From positions 1 to 64,000 of the forward strand of contig WHSR01000007.1 in the NCBI GenBank assembly GCA_009379995.1: 64,000 bases of DNA. Reading direction: 5' to 3'. Source of the stretch: Streptosporangiales bacterium. GTDB lineage: Bacteria; Actinomycetota; Actinomycetes; Streptosporangiales; WHSR01. Below are positions 16,070 through 24,893 of the stretch, one piece after another. Numbering within the stretch: the first letter of the stretch is position 1; the number at the start of each line of letters is the position of its first letter. Under the pieces are notes generated by a model. That model worked only from the letters and a program-made list of their open reading frames with translations. It ran no database searches and was not told the origin of the DNA. Both the position numbers and the translations under genes were made by a program.

Positions 16070-17089
16070 ATGCTGATCGACCTACACGCCCACGTCCTAC
16101 CTAGGGAGTTTCCCGAAGCCCGGGGGGAGGGCTGGCCGAGCATGCAGCCCACGGATCCCGTGGACGGCGACGAGGCGCGCCTGCTCGTCGCCGGGAAGCT
16201 CCGGTTCACCGCCCGGGACGTCTTCTTCGACGCCGAACGGCGGCTGGCCGCCATGGACGAGGCCGGCGTCGACGCGGAGGTCGTCTCTCCGATGCCGCCG
16301 CTGCTGAACTACGTGCTGCCGGCGAAGGACGCCCGCGACCTGTGCCGATGGATCAACGAGTTCATCGCCGGCCTCTGCGAGACGGATCGTCGCCGGTTCT
16401 TCGGCCTCGGCACGGTGCCGCTGCAGGACCCCGACCTCGCGGCCGAGGAACTGTCGGAGATCAAGAGGATCGGGTTGGCCGGCATCGAGATCGGCTCCAA
16501 CATCGACGGCGTCTCGCTCGGCGAGGAGCGGCTGCTGGGCTTCTTCCAGGAGGCGGAGCGCCTGCAAGTCCCGATCTTCGTGCACGCCTTCAACCCGACC
16601 TTCGCCGACCGGGTGCCCGCAGCCGCCCTCGGCACGTTTGCGTTCATGGCCGACAACACCCTGGCCGCGGCCTCCCTCATCACCAGCGGCACGGCGGACA
16701 AGGTGCCGAACCTGCGCCTCGCCTTCAGCCACGCGGCGGGCGGCTTTCCGCTCGTCCTCCCACGCGCCCAGTACTTCTGGGGCGGTACCTGGAACGAGGA
16801 ACCGCCCGCGGACGGCAGGGAGCGGGCGCCCATCTCACCTAGCGAGTACGCGCGCCGGTTCTACTACGACTCGCTGGTCTTCGACCGCCGCGCCATCCGC
16901 TACCTGATCGACATGCTCGGGTCGACCCAGTTGCTGGTCGGCACCGACTTCCCGGCGATGCCACGGGAGCAGCCGGCCGGACGAACGCTGCGGTCCTTGG
17001 ACCTTCCGCAAGCCGTGCTCGACGACATCACCTGGAACAACGCGTTCCGTTTCCTCGGCATCGACCCGCCCCCGCCGAAATCTATGTAA
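16070..17089 (+). CDS. Amidohydrolase-family metal-dependent (de)carboxylase/hydrolase
   Basis: A 339-residue amidohydrolase-2 protein, the group that includes aminocarboxymuconate-semialdehyde decarboxylase and related non-oxidative decarboxylases. The metal ligands are recognisable: DLHAHVLP at the N-terminus, IFVHAF at about residue 170, FSHAAGGFP at about 220 and GTDFP at about 295. Its last residues (PPPPKSM) and stop codon lie inside a 65-bp palindromic element, so the native C-terminus may have been replaced. It follows the zinc dehydrogenase in the same direction. Substrate unknown; a ring-cleavage or dihydroxybenzoate-like acid is typical. Confidence 0.82.
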   Translation: MLIDLHAHVLPREFPEARGEGWPSMQPTDPVDGDEARLLVAGKLRFTARDVFFDAERRLAAMDEAGVDAEVVSPMPPLLNYVLPAKDARDLCRWINEFIAGLCETDRRRFFGLGTVPLQDPDLAAEELSEIKRIGLAGIEIGSNIDGVSLGEERLLGFFQEAERLQVPIFVHAFNPTFADRVPAAALGTFAFMADNTLAAASLITSGTADKVPNLRLAFSHAAGGFPLVLPRAQYFWGGTWNEEPPADGRERAPISPSEYARRFYYDSLVFDRRAIRYLIDMLGSTQLLVGTDFPAMPREQPAGRTLRSLDLPQAVLDDITWNNAFRFLGIDPPPPKSM

Positions 17090-17137
17090 TGGGGGTAACA
17101 AACCGGGCAAAACGGTCCCACAACATAGATTTCGGCG
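17073..17137. repeat. 65-bp palindromic element, copy 2 of 5
   Basis: Outer arms CGCCGAAATC and GATTTCGGCG pair exactly; the core contains AAACCGGGCAAAACGG. The amidohydrolase stop codon (17087-17089) is inside the left arm. Probable terminator. Confidence 0.85.
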
Positions 17138-17168
17138 GGGTGTGGCACCGACCCGTAGAGGGAGACAC

Positions 17169-17945
17169 ATGCATGTGCGTCGCCTCACCACGCCGACCGT
17201 GTTAATCGCGGCCGTCGCCATCGCCGTCGCGCTGGTGCCGATCGGCGTTACCGCCGCGCTACGGCCAGATGCGGGGCGTCCCGGGGCCGCGCCAGCGAGC
17301 CACCGAGGACACTGCGACCGGCACTGCCTGCTCGCCGTCACCACCCGCTACACCGAGGCGCTGATCGCTGACGACCCGTCGCAGGCACCGGCGGCGCGGG
17401 ACATCCGGGTGACCAGCAACGGCGACGTGACGACGCTCGGGGACGGCGAGGTGTGGGGCGTGGCCACCCGCCTGCAGTTCCGCAAGACGTTCGTCGACCC
17501 CTCCACTGGGCAGGTCGTCTTCTACGGGACCGCCACCAACACGCCGACCGACGGCGCCAAGAAGTGGTTCTTCTACACGCTGCGCCTACGGGTGGTGGAC
17601 CGGCTGATCAACGAGGTCGAGGAGATCTCCTGGGACGAGGAGTTCGAGGCACCTGCCTCCTCGCTGGACTTCCCGGACCGGATCTTCGATTCTGTGCTGC
17701 CGCCCGAAGAGCGGTCGTCGCGCGGCCAGCGCGGCGTCGTGATCGGAATCGCGCGTTTCGGGGACGCACCCGGAATCCCGAACAGCGGCTCTGTCGTGGT
17801 CGAGGCGTTCAAGGTCGAGGACGGCATGATCCGGCAGATCTTCGCGTTCTTCCGGGGCGGCCAGAAGGAGTCCGGCTGGCCCGACACCCCGCCGAGATCT
17901 ATGTTGCGGGGGTCCGAACCGGACAAAACGACCCCCACAACATAG
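17169..17945 (+). CDS. Secreted or membrane-anchored protein of unknown function
   Basis: A 258-residue protein starting at ATG 17169 behind GGGAGA. Residues 8-32 form a hydrophobic segment (TVLIAAVAIAVALVPIGVTAAL) following two Arg, a signal peptide or membrane anchor. A short Cys pair (CDRHC) follows near residue 50. The remainder (about 60-235) is soluble alpha/beta with no motif I recognise; the strand-rich order and length recall NTF2/SnoaL-like folds, but this is weak. The last 18 codons and stop lie within the 65-bp element at 17890, so the true C-terminus has probably been rewritten. It is convergent with the AfsR-like gene. Confidence 0.65.
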   Translation: MHVRRLTTPTVLIAAVAIAVALVPIGVTAALRPDAGRPGAAPASHRGHCDRHCLLAVTTRYTEALIADDPSQAPAARDIRVTSNGDVTTLGDGEVWGVATRLQFRKTFVDPSTGQVVFYGTATNTPTDGAKKWFFYTLRLRVVDRLINEVEEISWDEEFEAPASSLDFPDRIFDSVLPPEERSSRGQRGVVIGIARFGDAPGIPNSGSVVVEAFKVEDGMIRQIFAFFRGGQKESGWPDTPPRSMLRGSEPDKTTPTT

Positions 17946-17954
17946 ATCTCGGCG
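17890..17954. repeat. 65-bp palindromic element, copy 3 of 5
   Basis: The best-preserved copy: CGCCGAGATCTATGTTG pairs with CAACATAGATCTCGGCG, and inside it GGGGGTC pairs with GACCCCC around CGAACCGGACAAAAC. It lies between two convergent genes and could terminate both. Confidence 0.9.
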
Positions 17955-17958
17955 CAAG

Positions 17959-20900
17959 CTATACGGCGTCGATGCGAGCCCGGATGGCATCGGCCGTGGC
18001 CGTGTTGCCGATCTGGCGGTAGAGGTCGCATGCCTGTTGCCACGCGTCGACTGCCGCGACGGGATCTCCCGCGTCGCGGTGGGCGTCGCCGAGGCGGGCG
18101 AAGGTACGCGCCTCCCAGAACGGAACCCGCAGGGTCCGCCAGGTGTACAGGGCCTGGCCGAGCCGGGTGATTGCCTGGTCGTGGCGTCCCTCGATGCGGT
18201 CGAGTTCGCCGAGGGCCATGAGGGCGCGCGTCGGCGGGAAGGGGAACGGAGAACCGGGGAAAACCTCGCGGGCCTGTTCGAGGGTGGCGCGTGCCTCCGG
18301 ACGTGCCTGTCGGGCGTACAGCTCGCCCAGGTTGACCAGGACAGCCGACTGCAGCCAGGTTTCGTGCATCGCCCGGGCGATCGGGAGCGCAGCGAGCAGG
18401 TGCCCCTCGGCTCGGTCGAGGTCGCCTTGATCGCTGCAGACAGCGCCCAGGAACGTCAGCCCCCAGGCCTCGTCGCGCCGTTTGCCGGCCGCGCGGACGA
18501 GCGCGAGGTGGCGGGCGAAACAATCGGCCGCTTCGTCCAGGCGACCCCCCTCGCGACGCAGGCGGCCGATCTGCTGCCACGCGCGGGCCTGGCCGATCCG
18601 GTAGCCCGCGGCCCGTGCCGCGCGCAGCGAGGCCTGCGCGCGGCGCTCGGCCTCCTCGTGGCGCCCCCGCGCCCGGTGGGCGTCCGCACATCTGTAGAGG
18701 GCGTCCGCCTCGCCGCGGGGCTCGCCGAGTTCCCGGAAGAGGACGAGAGCCCGTTCGGCGTGGACCAGGCTCGTGTCCAGACCGTTCAGCGCCGCGAGCC
18801 CGCGCAGCGTGACGGCTTCTCCCAACCGGTCCCCCGCCGTCCTGCAGGCACCCAGCGCGCGTTCATGGGTCAGCCGCCACTCGTCGACGAGGTTACGGAA
18901 ATCGAAGAAGTTGTCGAGCGACGCGGCGAGCTGCCAGGCGAGGGCGGCGTCGCCCAGGTCGCACGCCTGGACGACGGCACCTACCAGGGCCGCACGTTCG
19001 GCGTCGAACCAGGCGCACGGGTCGGCCAGCAGCGCGTCGTGCAGCGCCGGGTCGAGGGGCGACGGCGGCGCGCCCCCGCGGATGGGGGCGCCGATCTGTA
19101 CCGGCAGGCGGCCGTCGGCGTCGGCGGCAAGGGTGAGGTAGGCGGCGAAGACGCGGCCGACGGCGTCGCGGCGGGCGGGCCCTGGGTCCTCCTCGCGGGC
19201 GCGTTCCCGGGCGTAGGCGCGGACCAGGTCGTGGAAGCGGTAGCGGGTCCGCCCGGCCCCGTCGGTGCCGGCGTAGTCGAGCAGGCGGGCGCGTGCCAGC
19301 GCATCGACGAGGTCCTCGGCGTACTCGTCGGCCACCTCGAGCAGCGGGCCGACGGCCCAGGCGGCGAAGTCCGGCGTCTCCAGCAGACTCAGCAGGCGGA
19401 ACGCCCGGCGCTCGTCGGCGCCGAGTGCGTGATAGCCGACGGCGAGGCTGGCGCGTACCTCCAGGTCGCCGGCAACCAGCTCGTCGAGGCGGCCGCGTTC
19501 GTCGGCCAGGCGCCCGACGAGGCGGGTGAGCCTCCGGTGCGGGTGGGCGGCCAGCCGGGCCCCGGCGATACGTACCGCCAACGGCAGGTACCCGCACAGC
19601 TCGACCATTCGACGCGCGGCCTCCGGTTCGGCGTCGACCCGCGTCCGGCCCGCGATGCCGGCCAGCAGATCGACGCCCTGCTCGGGGGTGAACACGTCCA
19701 GGTTGACCGTGTGCGTGCCACCGAGGGCGGTCAGAGGGGTCCGGCTGGTGACCAGGACCGCGCAGCTTGGGCTGCCGGGCAACAGCGGCCGCACCTGGGC
19801 CTCGCCTTCGGCGTTGTCCAGGACGACGAGCAGCCGCCGGCCGGCGACGCGGTCGCGGTACAGCTCGGCCCGCTCGTCCAGGGTGTCCGGGATCGCCGCC
19901 CCGTCCATACCAAGGGCACGCAGAAACCGGGCCAGCACCCGCAGCGGGTCGGCCGGTTACTCGTCGGCCCCGCGCAGGTTCACGTACATCTGGCAGTCGG
20001 GAAACCATGGGCGCACCCGGTGGGCCGCGTGCACCGCGAGCGAGGTCTTACCTACCCCGCCCATGCCGGTGATCGCCGATACCACCACCGCGCGGGGCCG
20101 GTTCTCCTCCGCACCGCTCGCCGGCGCGAGAAGGCCGACCACCCGCCGCACGTGTTCCTCGCGGCCGGTGAAGTCCGCGAGGTCCGGCGGCAGCAGCGCC
20201 GGCACCGCACGCCGTACGGCCGGGCGCTCGTCGGCGGTCCCGGACAGGATCGCCCGGTGGAGCCGCTCGAGTTCCTCGCCGGGCTCGATCCCGAGTTCCT
20301 CGACCAGACTCGCGCGGACGCGGCTGTAGGCCGCGAGCGCGTCGGCCTGCCGACCGGAACGCCACAGCGCCAGCATCAGCTTCGCCCACAGCGCCTCCCG
20401 AAACGGGTGGGCCCGAACCAGCTGCTCCAGCTCGGGCACGAGCGGCCGGTGGCGGCCGAGCGCGAGCTCGGCCTCCAGACACTGCTCGAGTACCGTCAGC
20501 CGTACCTCCTCCAGCCGGCGACGCTCGAGGTGGACCCACTCGCCGTCGACGTCGGCGAGCAGGGGACCTCGCCACAGTCCCAGCGCCGCCCGGTAACTCC
20601 TCGTCGCACCCTCTGGGTCACCGGACTCGAGCGCGACGTTCCCCTCGGCGGCCGACCGCTCGAACACGTCCAGATCCCGGGCCTCGGGCACGGCCAACAG
20701 GTACCCGGGAGGACGGGTGCGTAGCTCGACGCCGCACGGCGCGACCGACCGAAGCGCATTTCGGAGGCGGTAGACGTAGGCCTGCAGGCTCGTCCGCGCC
20801 GAGGGTGGCGGCGACTGGCCCCACACCTGCTCGACGAGCTGGTCGGCGTCGACGGGCCGATTCGCCTGCAGCAGCAGGACCGCCAGCACCGTCCGCTGCT

Positions 20901-20970
20901 TGGCGGCCTTGATCTCGATCGGACGGCCGGAGTCCTCGATCTCCAGCGGCCCCAGCATCCGGAACCGCAA
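17959..20970 (-). pseudogene. AfsR/SARP-type transcriptional activator interrupted by an in-frame TAA
   Basis: The frame encodes about 1,003 residues, the usual AfsR length: OmpR-like DNA-binding domain (MRFRMLGPLEIED, KQRTVLAVLLLQANRPV), bacterial transcriptional-activation domain (to about residue 250), NB-ARC ATPase with Walker A (ITGMGGVGKTSLAVHAAH, about 305) and Walker B-like RRLLVVLDNAEGE, then TPR repeats to the C-terminus. A TAA at 19957-19959 splits it just after Walker A (…LRGADE stop PADPLRVLARF…); both sides are in the same frame and match the family, so this is one nonsense codon. TTG at 20970 with AGGAG is the start. A restart at GTG 19938 could make the C-terminal half. Target genes unknown. 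Confidence 0.85.
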
Positions 20971-21156
20971 GCGACTCCTCCCCGCGTCCTGCCCAGGTTG
21001 GGATCGCGCCTCGTGCTGCGAAGCGTACCCCCGACGGCATCGCGGATCGACGCCGCACAGCGCAAGGCGACCACCAGCCACGGGCCATTCCCGCGCCAAC
21101 GGTGCGCCAGCGCCGACGGCCACCCTGGAGACCGGCCACGGGTGAGAGGAGCGCTC

Positions 21157-22263
21157 ATGTCCCCTGTGTTCCGCGCCGAGGTCGTCGGGTCCATGCTGCG
21201 CCCGCGGTACCTGAAGGAGGCGCGGGCGAGGCTGGCGGCCGGCGACCTCACGACCGCGGAGTTCAAGCGGATCGAGGACCGCTCGGTCGACGAGGCGATC
21301 GCCCTTCAGGAAGACGTCGGTCTGGACGTCGTCAGCGACGGCGAGATGCGCCGGCGTGACTTCATGGCGTCGTTGTACGAGGGCGTCGAAGGGGCGGAGG
21401 CGACACCGTCCCGGGCGCTGACCTGGAAGCACGTGGTGACGCGGGCGGAGATGACCTGGAGCATCCCGTTCAGCGTCACGGGCAAGCCTCGTCGTACCCG
21501 CGCGCCGGCGGCGACCGGGTACGCCTACGCCCGCGCTCGCGCGAGCAAGCCGGTCAAGCAGACGCTGGCGAGCCCGCTGCTGGCGAACTGGGTGTGGAAC
21601 GCCGAGGCGCTGCGCGACGTGTACGGCGATCCGTTCGAGTTGCTCGCCGACACGGCGGCGCTGGTGGCGGACCAGGCGCACGAGCTCGCGGAGCTCGGCT
21701 GCACCTACATCCAGATCGACGCACCCGACATCGCTGGCCTCGCCGATCCCCGCCGCAGCGACGTGCATCCCGCCAGCGGCCTTCCGATCGACCGGCTGCT
21801 GAGCGAGGGCCTCGACCTGGTGAACGGGATCCCCCAGGGAATCGACGGCGTTACCTTCGCGATCCACCTGTGCCGGGGCAACATTCGCAGTCACTACGCG
21901 ACGTCCGGCGGGTACGAACGGATCTCCCGGCAGCTGTTCGGCCGGCTGACGAACTACCAGGTGTTCCTGCTCGAGTACGACGACGAACGCGCCGGCGACT
22001 TCGCGCCGCTCGCCGACTGCCCGGACGACAAGACGGTGGTCCTTGGGCTGATCTCCAGCAAGCTACCTCAACTGGAGGACCCCGACGCCATCGCCGGCCG
22101 TCTTACGCAGGCGGCCGCCTACCATCCGCGGGAAAGGCTGGCGCTGTCGACTCAGTGCGGCTTCGCCACCGACATGGAAGGCAACGCGATCGGCGAGGAC
22201 GCCCAGCGGGCCAAGCTCACGCTCGTCGCCGACCTGGCACACCGATTCTTGCCGGCGGCCTGA
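21157..22263 (+). CDS. MetE C-terminal-domain-like protein, second copy
   Basis: A 368-residue relative of the catalytic domain of cobalamin-independent methionine synthase, distant from the copy at 222-1250. It shares the AEVVGSMLRP start, DGEMRR near residue 65, the YIQIDAPD strand, and the zinc residues His237 and Cys239 (AIHLCRGN), a Glu in LLEYDDERAG, and a C-terminal Cys in STQCGF. It stands alone, divergent from the AfsR-like gene, behind GAGAGGAGCG. Such solo domains in actinobacteria are thought to act on alkyl-thiol or methyl-thiol compounds, not homocysteine; the substrate here is unknown. Confidence 0.82.
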   Translation: MSPVFRAEVVGSMLRPRYLKEARARLAAGDLTTAEFKRIEDRSVDEAIALQEDVGLDVVSDGEMRRRDFMASLYEGVEGAEATPSRALTWKHVVTRAEMTWSIPFSVTGKPRRTRAPAATGYAYARARASKPVKQTLASPLLANWVWNAEALRDVYGDPFELLADTAALVADQAHELAELGCTYIQIDAPDIAGLADPRRSDVHPASGLPIDRLLSEGLDLVNGIPQGIDGVTFAIHLCRGNIRSHYATSGGYERISRQLFGRLTNYQVFLLEYDDERAGDFAPLADCPDDKTVVLGLISSKLPQLEDPDAIAGRLTQAAAYHPRERLALSTQCGFATDMEGNAIGEDAQRAKLTLVADLAHRFLPAA

Positions 22264-22283
22264 CCCCCTTTGAGGGGAAGGCT

Positions 22284-23441
22284 CTAGAGCAGGACGCCGC
22301 GATGCCTCCAGGCGAGCCGTAGCAGTACCGCCCCGGCGGCCTGCATCGGCTCGGAGGCGGCAAAGCGGCCCACCGATTTCTCGTCGAACGGGATGCCGGT
22401 GCCGCCCACGACCTGCCCCTCGTCGTTTGCCGCGACGAGCTCGCCGAACAGCGAGTCGAACACGTCGTCGTCGAAGACAACTGCCACGAGCATGTCGGCG
22501 ACCATGGTCAGCGGATCGACGCCAAGGCCGAGCCAGTGGGCACGGACCCGGCCGGCCCGCCGAGCGTCGGTGATCGCGCGGTAGAACGGCCATCCTCCGT
22601 AGTCGATCGGCGCGTCGTCGCTGCCGTACTCCTCGGCGCGGCCGAGAAACTCCTCGCTGTACTCGCGCACCATCGAGCGCCAGAGGTCGAAGTCGTTGTC
22701 TTGGTTCCACGGCGCCTCGGCCGACGGCTGGAACATGCCGGCCGGCATGACCTGGTAGAGCCCGCCGCCGTGGGCGACCTTCGCGGCGTCGCGCCGGTGC
22801 AGGACGAAGCTCGCCGTCCCGCTCACCCTCTCCCGCCGCAGCGTCAGCGCGGCGATCGCGGGTATCACCGGCCGGCGGCGCAGGTCACACGGGTCGCCTA
22901 TCAGCGAGCGGAGCGGCAGTTCGTCGAGGGCTGGAGGCTCGTTCGCCTCCGTCCAGGACGCCAGCGCGAACTCGTGGGCGACCGCCTCGGACACGTTGAC
23001 GAGGTCGAAGTACCTGCCGTCGCCGAAGGACAGGTGAATGCCTCGGTCGTCGCGCCGCTCGACGCCGAGGAGCCGGTAACTTGGCCGGTTCTCGAACAGC
23101 CGCGGCCGATCCAGCTCGCCCAGCGCGTCGGCGTAGTACGGATAGCGTCCCCGCTCGGCGCGCAGCGGGCGTACGTGCGCCGATTCGGGCTCCGAGCCGT
23201 CGACCCCGTTGCCCGGCGAATCGGCGAGCCACTCCAGCGTGACCCGCTCCAACGGCACCGGTTCGGGCGGAAGCCAGCCCTCGCCCACCAGCAGGTCGGG
23301 CGCGGCAATCTGTACGTGGTCGGTGTGCAGCCGCCTCGCGGTCCGCGCCAGCTCGTGACGATGCTCGTTGAGGTGGCGACGCACCTGCCGCCACTGCTCC
23401 TGGCTCTCCCCCGGGCTAGTACGGCCGGCCGCCACGCTCAC
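22284..23441 (-). CDS. Conserved actinobacterial protein of unknown function
   Basis: A 385-residue soluble protein, convergent with the MetE-like gene. The N-terminal 60 residues are strongly helical and charged (EQWRQVRRHLNEHRHELARTA); the middle has many Leu/Arg/Asp (LPLRSLIGDPCDLRRRPVIPAIAALTL); the C-terminal third (VVFDDDVFDSLFGELVA, VVGGTGIPFDEKSVGRFAASEP) reads like a folded alpha/beta domain. No signal, membrane segment or catalytic motif was recognised. The start is uncertain: GTG at 23441 is chosen because sequence upstream is rich in hairpin and gene-fragment debris, although the frame stays open to beyond 23711. Confidence 0.6.
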   Translation of the reverse strand: MSVAAGRTSPGESQEQWRQVRRHLNEHRHELARTARRLHTDHVQIAAPDLLVGEGWLPPEPVPLERVTLEWLADSPGNGVDGSEPESAHVRPLRAERGRYPYYADALGELDRPRLFENRPSYRLLGVERRDDRGIHLSFGDGRYFDLVNVSEAVAHEFALASWTEANEPPALDELPLRSLIGDPCDLRRRPVIPAIAALTLRRERVSGTASFVLHRRDAAKVAHGGGLYQVMPAGMFQPSAEAPWNQDNDFDLWRSMVREYSEEFLGRAEEYGSDDAPIDYGGWPFYRAITDARRAGRVRAHWLGLGVDPLTMVADMLVAVVFDDDVFDSLFGELVAANDEGQVVGGTGIPFDEKSVGRFAASEPMQAAGAVLLRLAWRHRGVLL

Positions 23442-23565
23442 AGGGTACGCGGCGGACTTCGCCGAGAACCCACCCTCCCGCGCCCGGCGTTGGCTCGGCC
23501 CAATAGCAGCACATGGGATCTCTACGGCCATACGCCGGGCTGACCCAGGGTTCGTGAACAGCAAT

Positions 23566-23605
23566 CCTGTGGGGGTCATGCCGATCACGGCATGACCCCC
23601 ACAGG
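23566..23605. repeat. Perfect 18-bp inverted repeat with a 4-base loop
   Basis: CCTGTGGGGGTCATGCCG, loop ATCA, then the exact reverse complement. No U-run follows on either strand. It sits between gene debris and the start of the 385-aa protein gene and could be a terminator or part of a degraded insertion. Confidence 0.8.
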
Positions 23606-23639
23606 GCTGGACCAAGCCTGCGGTGAGTAACCCCAGCAC

Positions 23640-23795
23640 GACGGCACGCAGGACGCGGCGGTGCCGGCCGGGCTGTTCATTAGGGATCTCGTCCTGCTCG
23701 AGCAGCCGCACCAGGGTGGGACGACCAACGCCGAGTAGGTCGGCGGCCTCACTCGTGGGTGGCGTCGTTGCCCTCGGCTCGAACGCGGGTAAACG
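23640..23795 (-). pseudogene. Fragment of an excisionase/MerR-like HTH antitoxin
   Basis: The minus strand encodes SEAADLLGVGRPTLVRLLEQ followed by DEIPNEQPGRHRRVLRAVVL, the typical small helix-turn-helix of excisionase-type DNA-binding domains used in toxin-antitoxin antitoxins (normally TTQEAADLL.VSRP.LV.LLE.G.IP). There is no start codon in a sensible place and the remaining part of the protein, and any partner toxin, are absent. It is a remnant of a lost toxin-antitoxin or mobile module. Confidence 0.6.
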
Positions 23796-24027
23796 CTTCT
23801 ACCAGGGCCGTTTGCCGGCGCCCGAGACGTGGCCGCGCCGACTGATGCACAACGAGATCGGCTTTGCCGCGGTACACGTCCAGCCCATCGTGATCGGCGC
23901 GCTGTTTGGCGGTCCCTGGTGGTAGGGGCCGCTGTGGTACGCGTGGGCGCTGGCCGGGGTCATCACGGTCAGCCGCACGCCCCTCTACCTCGCCCGCCCG
24001 GTCGGACTGCTCGTCGCGGTCGCCGGC
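23780..24027 (+). pseudogene. Remnant of a small membrane protein, split by an in-frame stop
   Basis: On the plus strand the frame reads NEIGFAAVHVQPIVIGALFG, then GPWW, a TAG at about 23923, and continues in frame as GPLWYAWALAGVITVSRTPL and LYLARPVGLLVAVAGMLV, alternating hydrophobic spans that look like two or three transmembrane helices. No start codon with a ribosome site was found and the family was not recognised. I read it as decayed coding sequence, not spacer, with low certainty. Confidence 0.35.
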
Positions 24028-24558
24028 ATGCTGGTGTCGTCGTCATTGCCGGGCACCCCCCGGGTTCGGTTGGCTGCCGGCCGTACTGCTGCTCAAGCTC
24101 GTGTCGCGCACGCCGTGCCGGAGGAACCGTACGCCCGAACCACTCTCTACCGGATGGGTCTGGGTTGGCTGTTCGGTCGTCGCCTCATGCTCGTCAACCA
24201 CGTCGGCCGGGTCACCGGCAAGCGACGCCAAGTCGTCCTCGAGGTCATCGCCCACGATGCGAACGACGGCAGCTACGTGGTCGCGTCCGGATGGGGACCG
24301 GACGCTGCGTGGTACCGCAACGTTCTCCACACCCCGGACGTCACCATCCAGGTCGGGAGGCGCACGATACCGGTGACGGGCGTGCCGCTCCCCACCGACG
24401 AGGGAGCGGAGATCTTCGCGCGGTACGCGTCCCGGCACCGCACGGCGGCGAAGCAGCTCCTCCCCCGCCTGATGGGCTTCGCTATCGACGGTTCGGAGGC
24501 CGACTTCCGGGCCGTCGGGCAGCACATCCCGTTCGTCCGGTTCGTCCCACGGACATGA
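24028..24558 (+). CDS. Deazaflavin (F420)-dependent nitroreductase-family protein
   Basis: A protein of up to 176 residues of the DDN/FPOR family, which uses reduced F420 on quinones, nitro compounds and other electrophiles. The family core is plain: LYRMGLGWLFGRRLMLVNHV, then GRVTGKRRQVVLEVI, YVVASGWGPDAAWYRNVLH, PDVTIQVGRRTIPV and a C-terminal RFVPRT. Family members start about 20 residues before the first block, so GTG at 24115 (VPEEPYARTT) is a likely start; ATG 24028 gives extra residues unlike the family. It stands alone, convergent with azlD. Confidence 0.75.
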   Translation: MLVSSSLPGTPRVRLAAGRTAAQARVAHAVPEEPYARTTLYRMGLGWLFGRRLMLVNHVGRVTGKRRQVVLEVIAHDANDGSYVVASGWGPDAAWYRNVLHTPDVTIQVGRRTIPVTGVPLPTDEGAEIFARYASRHRTAAKQLLPRLMGFAIDGSEADFRAVGQHIPFVRFVPRT

Positions 24559-24578
24559 GCGTGCCGCCGGGACTGGAG

Positions 24579-24893
24579 TCAGCCGAGTCCGATGGCGCGC
24601 AGGCCGGCGGCCACGGCCGCCGCGACCAGCAGCACGGCCAGGAACGGCGCCCGCAGCAGCAGCGCCACGACGGCCGCACCCAGCCCGGCCAGCCGCGGCA
24701 CGTCCACGACCAGGGACTGCCCGCTCGCGGCCGCCTGGACGGCGACCAGGGCAGAGAGCAGCGCGGCCGGAACGAGCTCGGCGTACCGGCGGACCCGCGG
24801 ACGGTCGAGCACCTGCGGAGGTACGGCGAGGCCCGCGTACTTCAGCGCGTAGCAGCCGATCCCGGTGGCGAGCACGGCGAACCACAGGGTCAT
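24579..24893 (-). CDS. azlD: AzlD-type branched-chain amino acid exporter small subunit
   Basis: A 104-residue, very hydrophobic protein with three to four predicted transmembrane helices (LWFAVLATGIGCYALKYAGL, LVPAALLSALVAVQA, GLGAAVVALLLRAPFLAVLL). With AzlC it forms a membrane exporter of branched-chain amino acids or analogues. The ATG at 24893 overlaps the TGA of azlC (ATGA), confirming the pair. Confidence 0.85.
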   Translation of the reverse strand: MTLWFAVLATGIGCYALKYAGLAVPPQVLDRPRVRRYAELVPAALLSALVAVQAAASGQSLVVDVPRLAGLGAAVVALLLRAPFLAVLLVAAAVAAGLRAIGLG

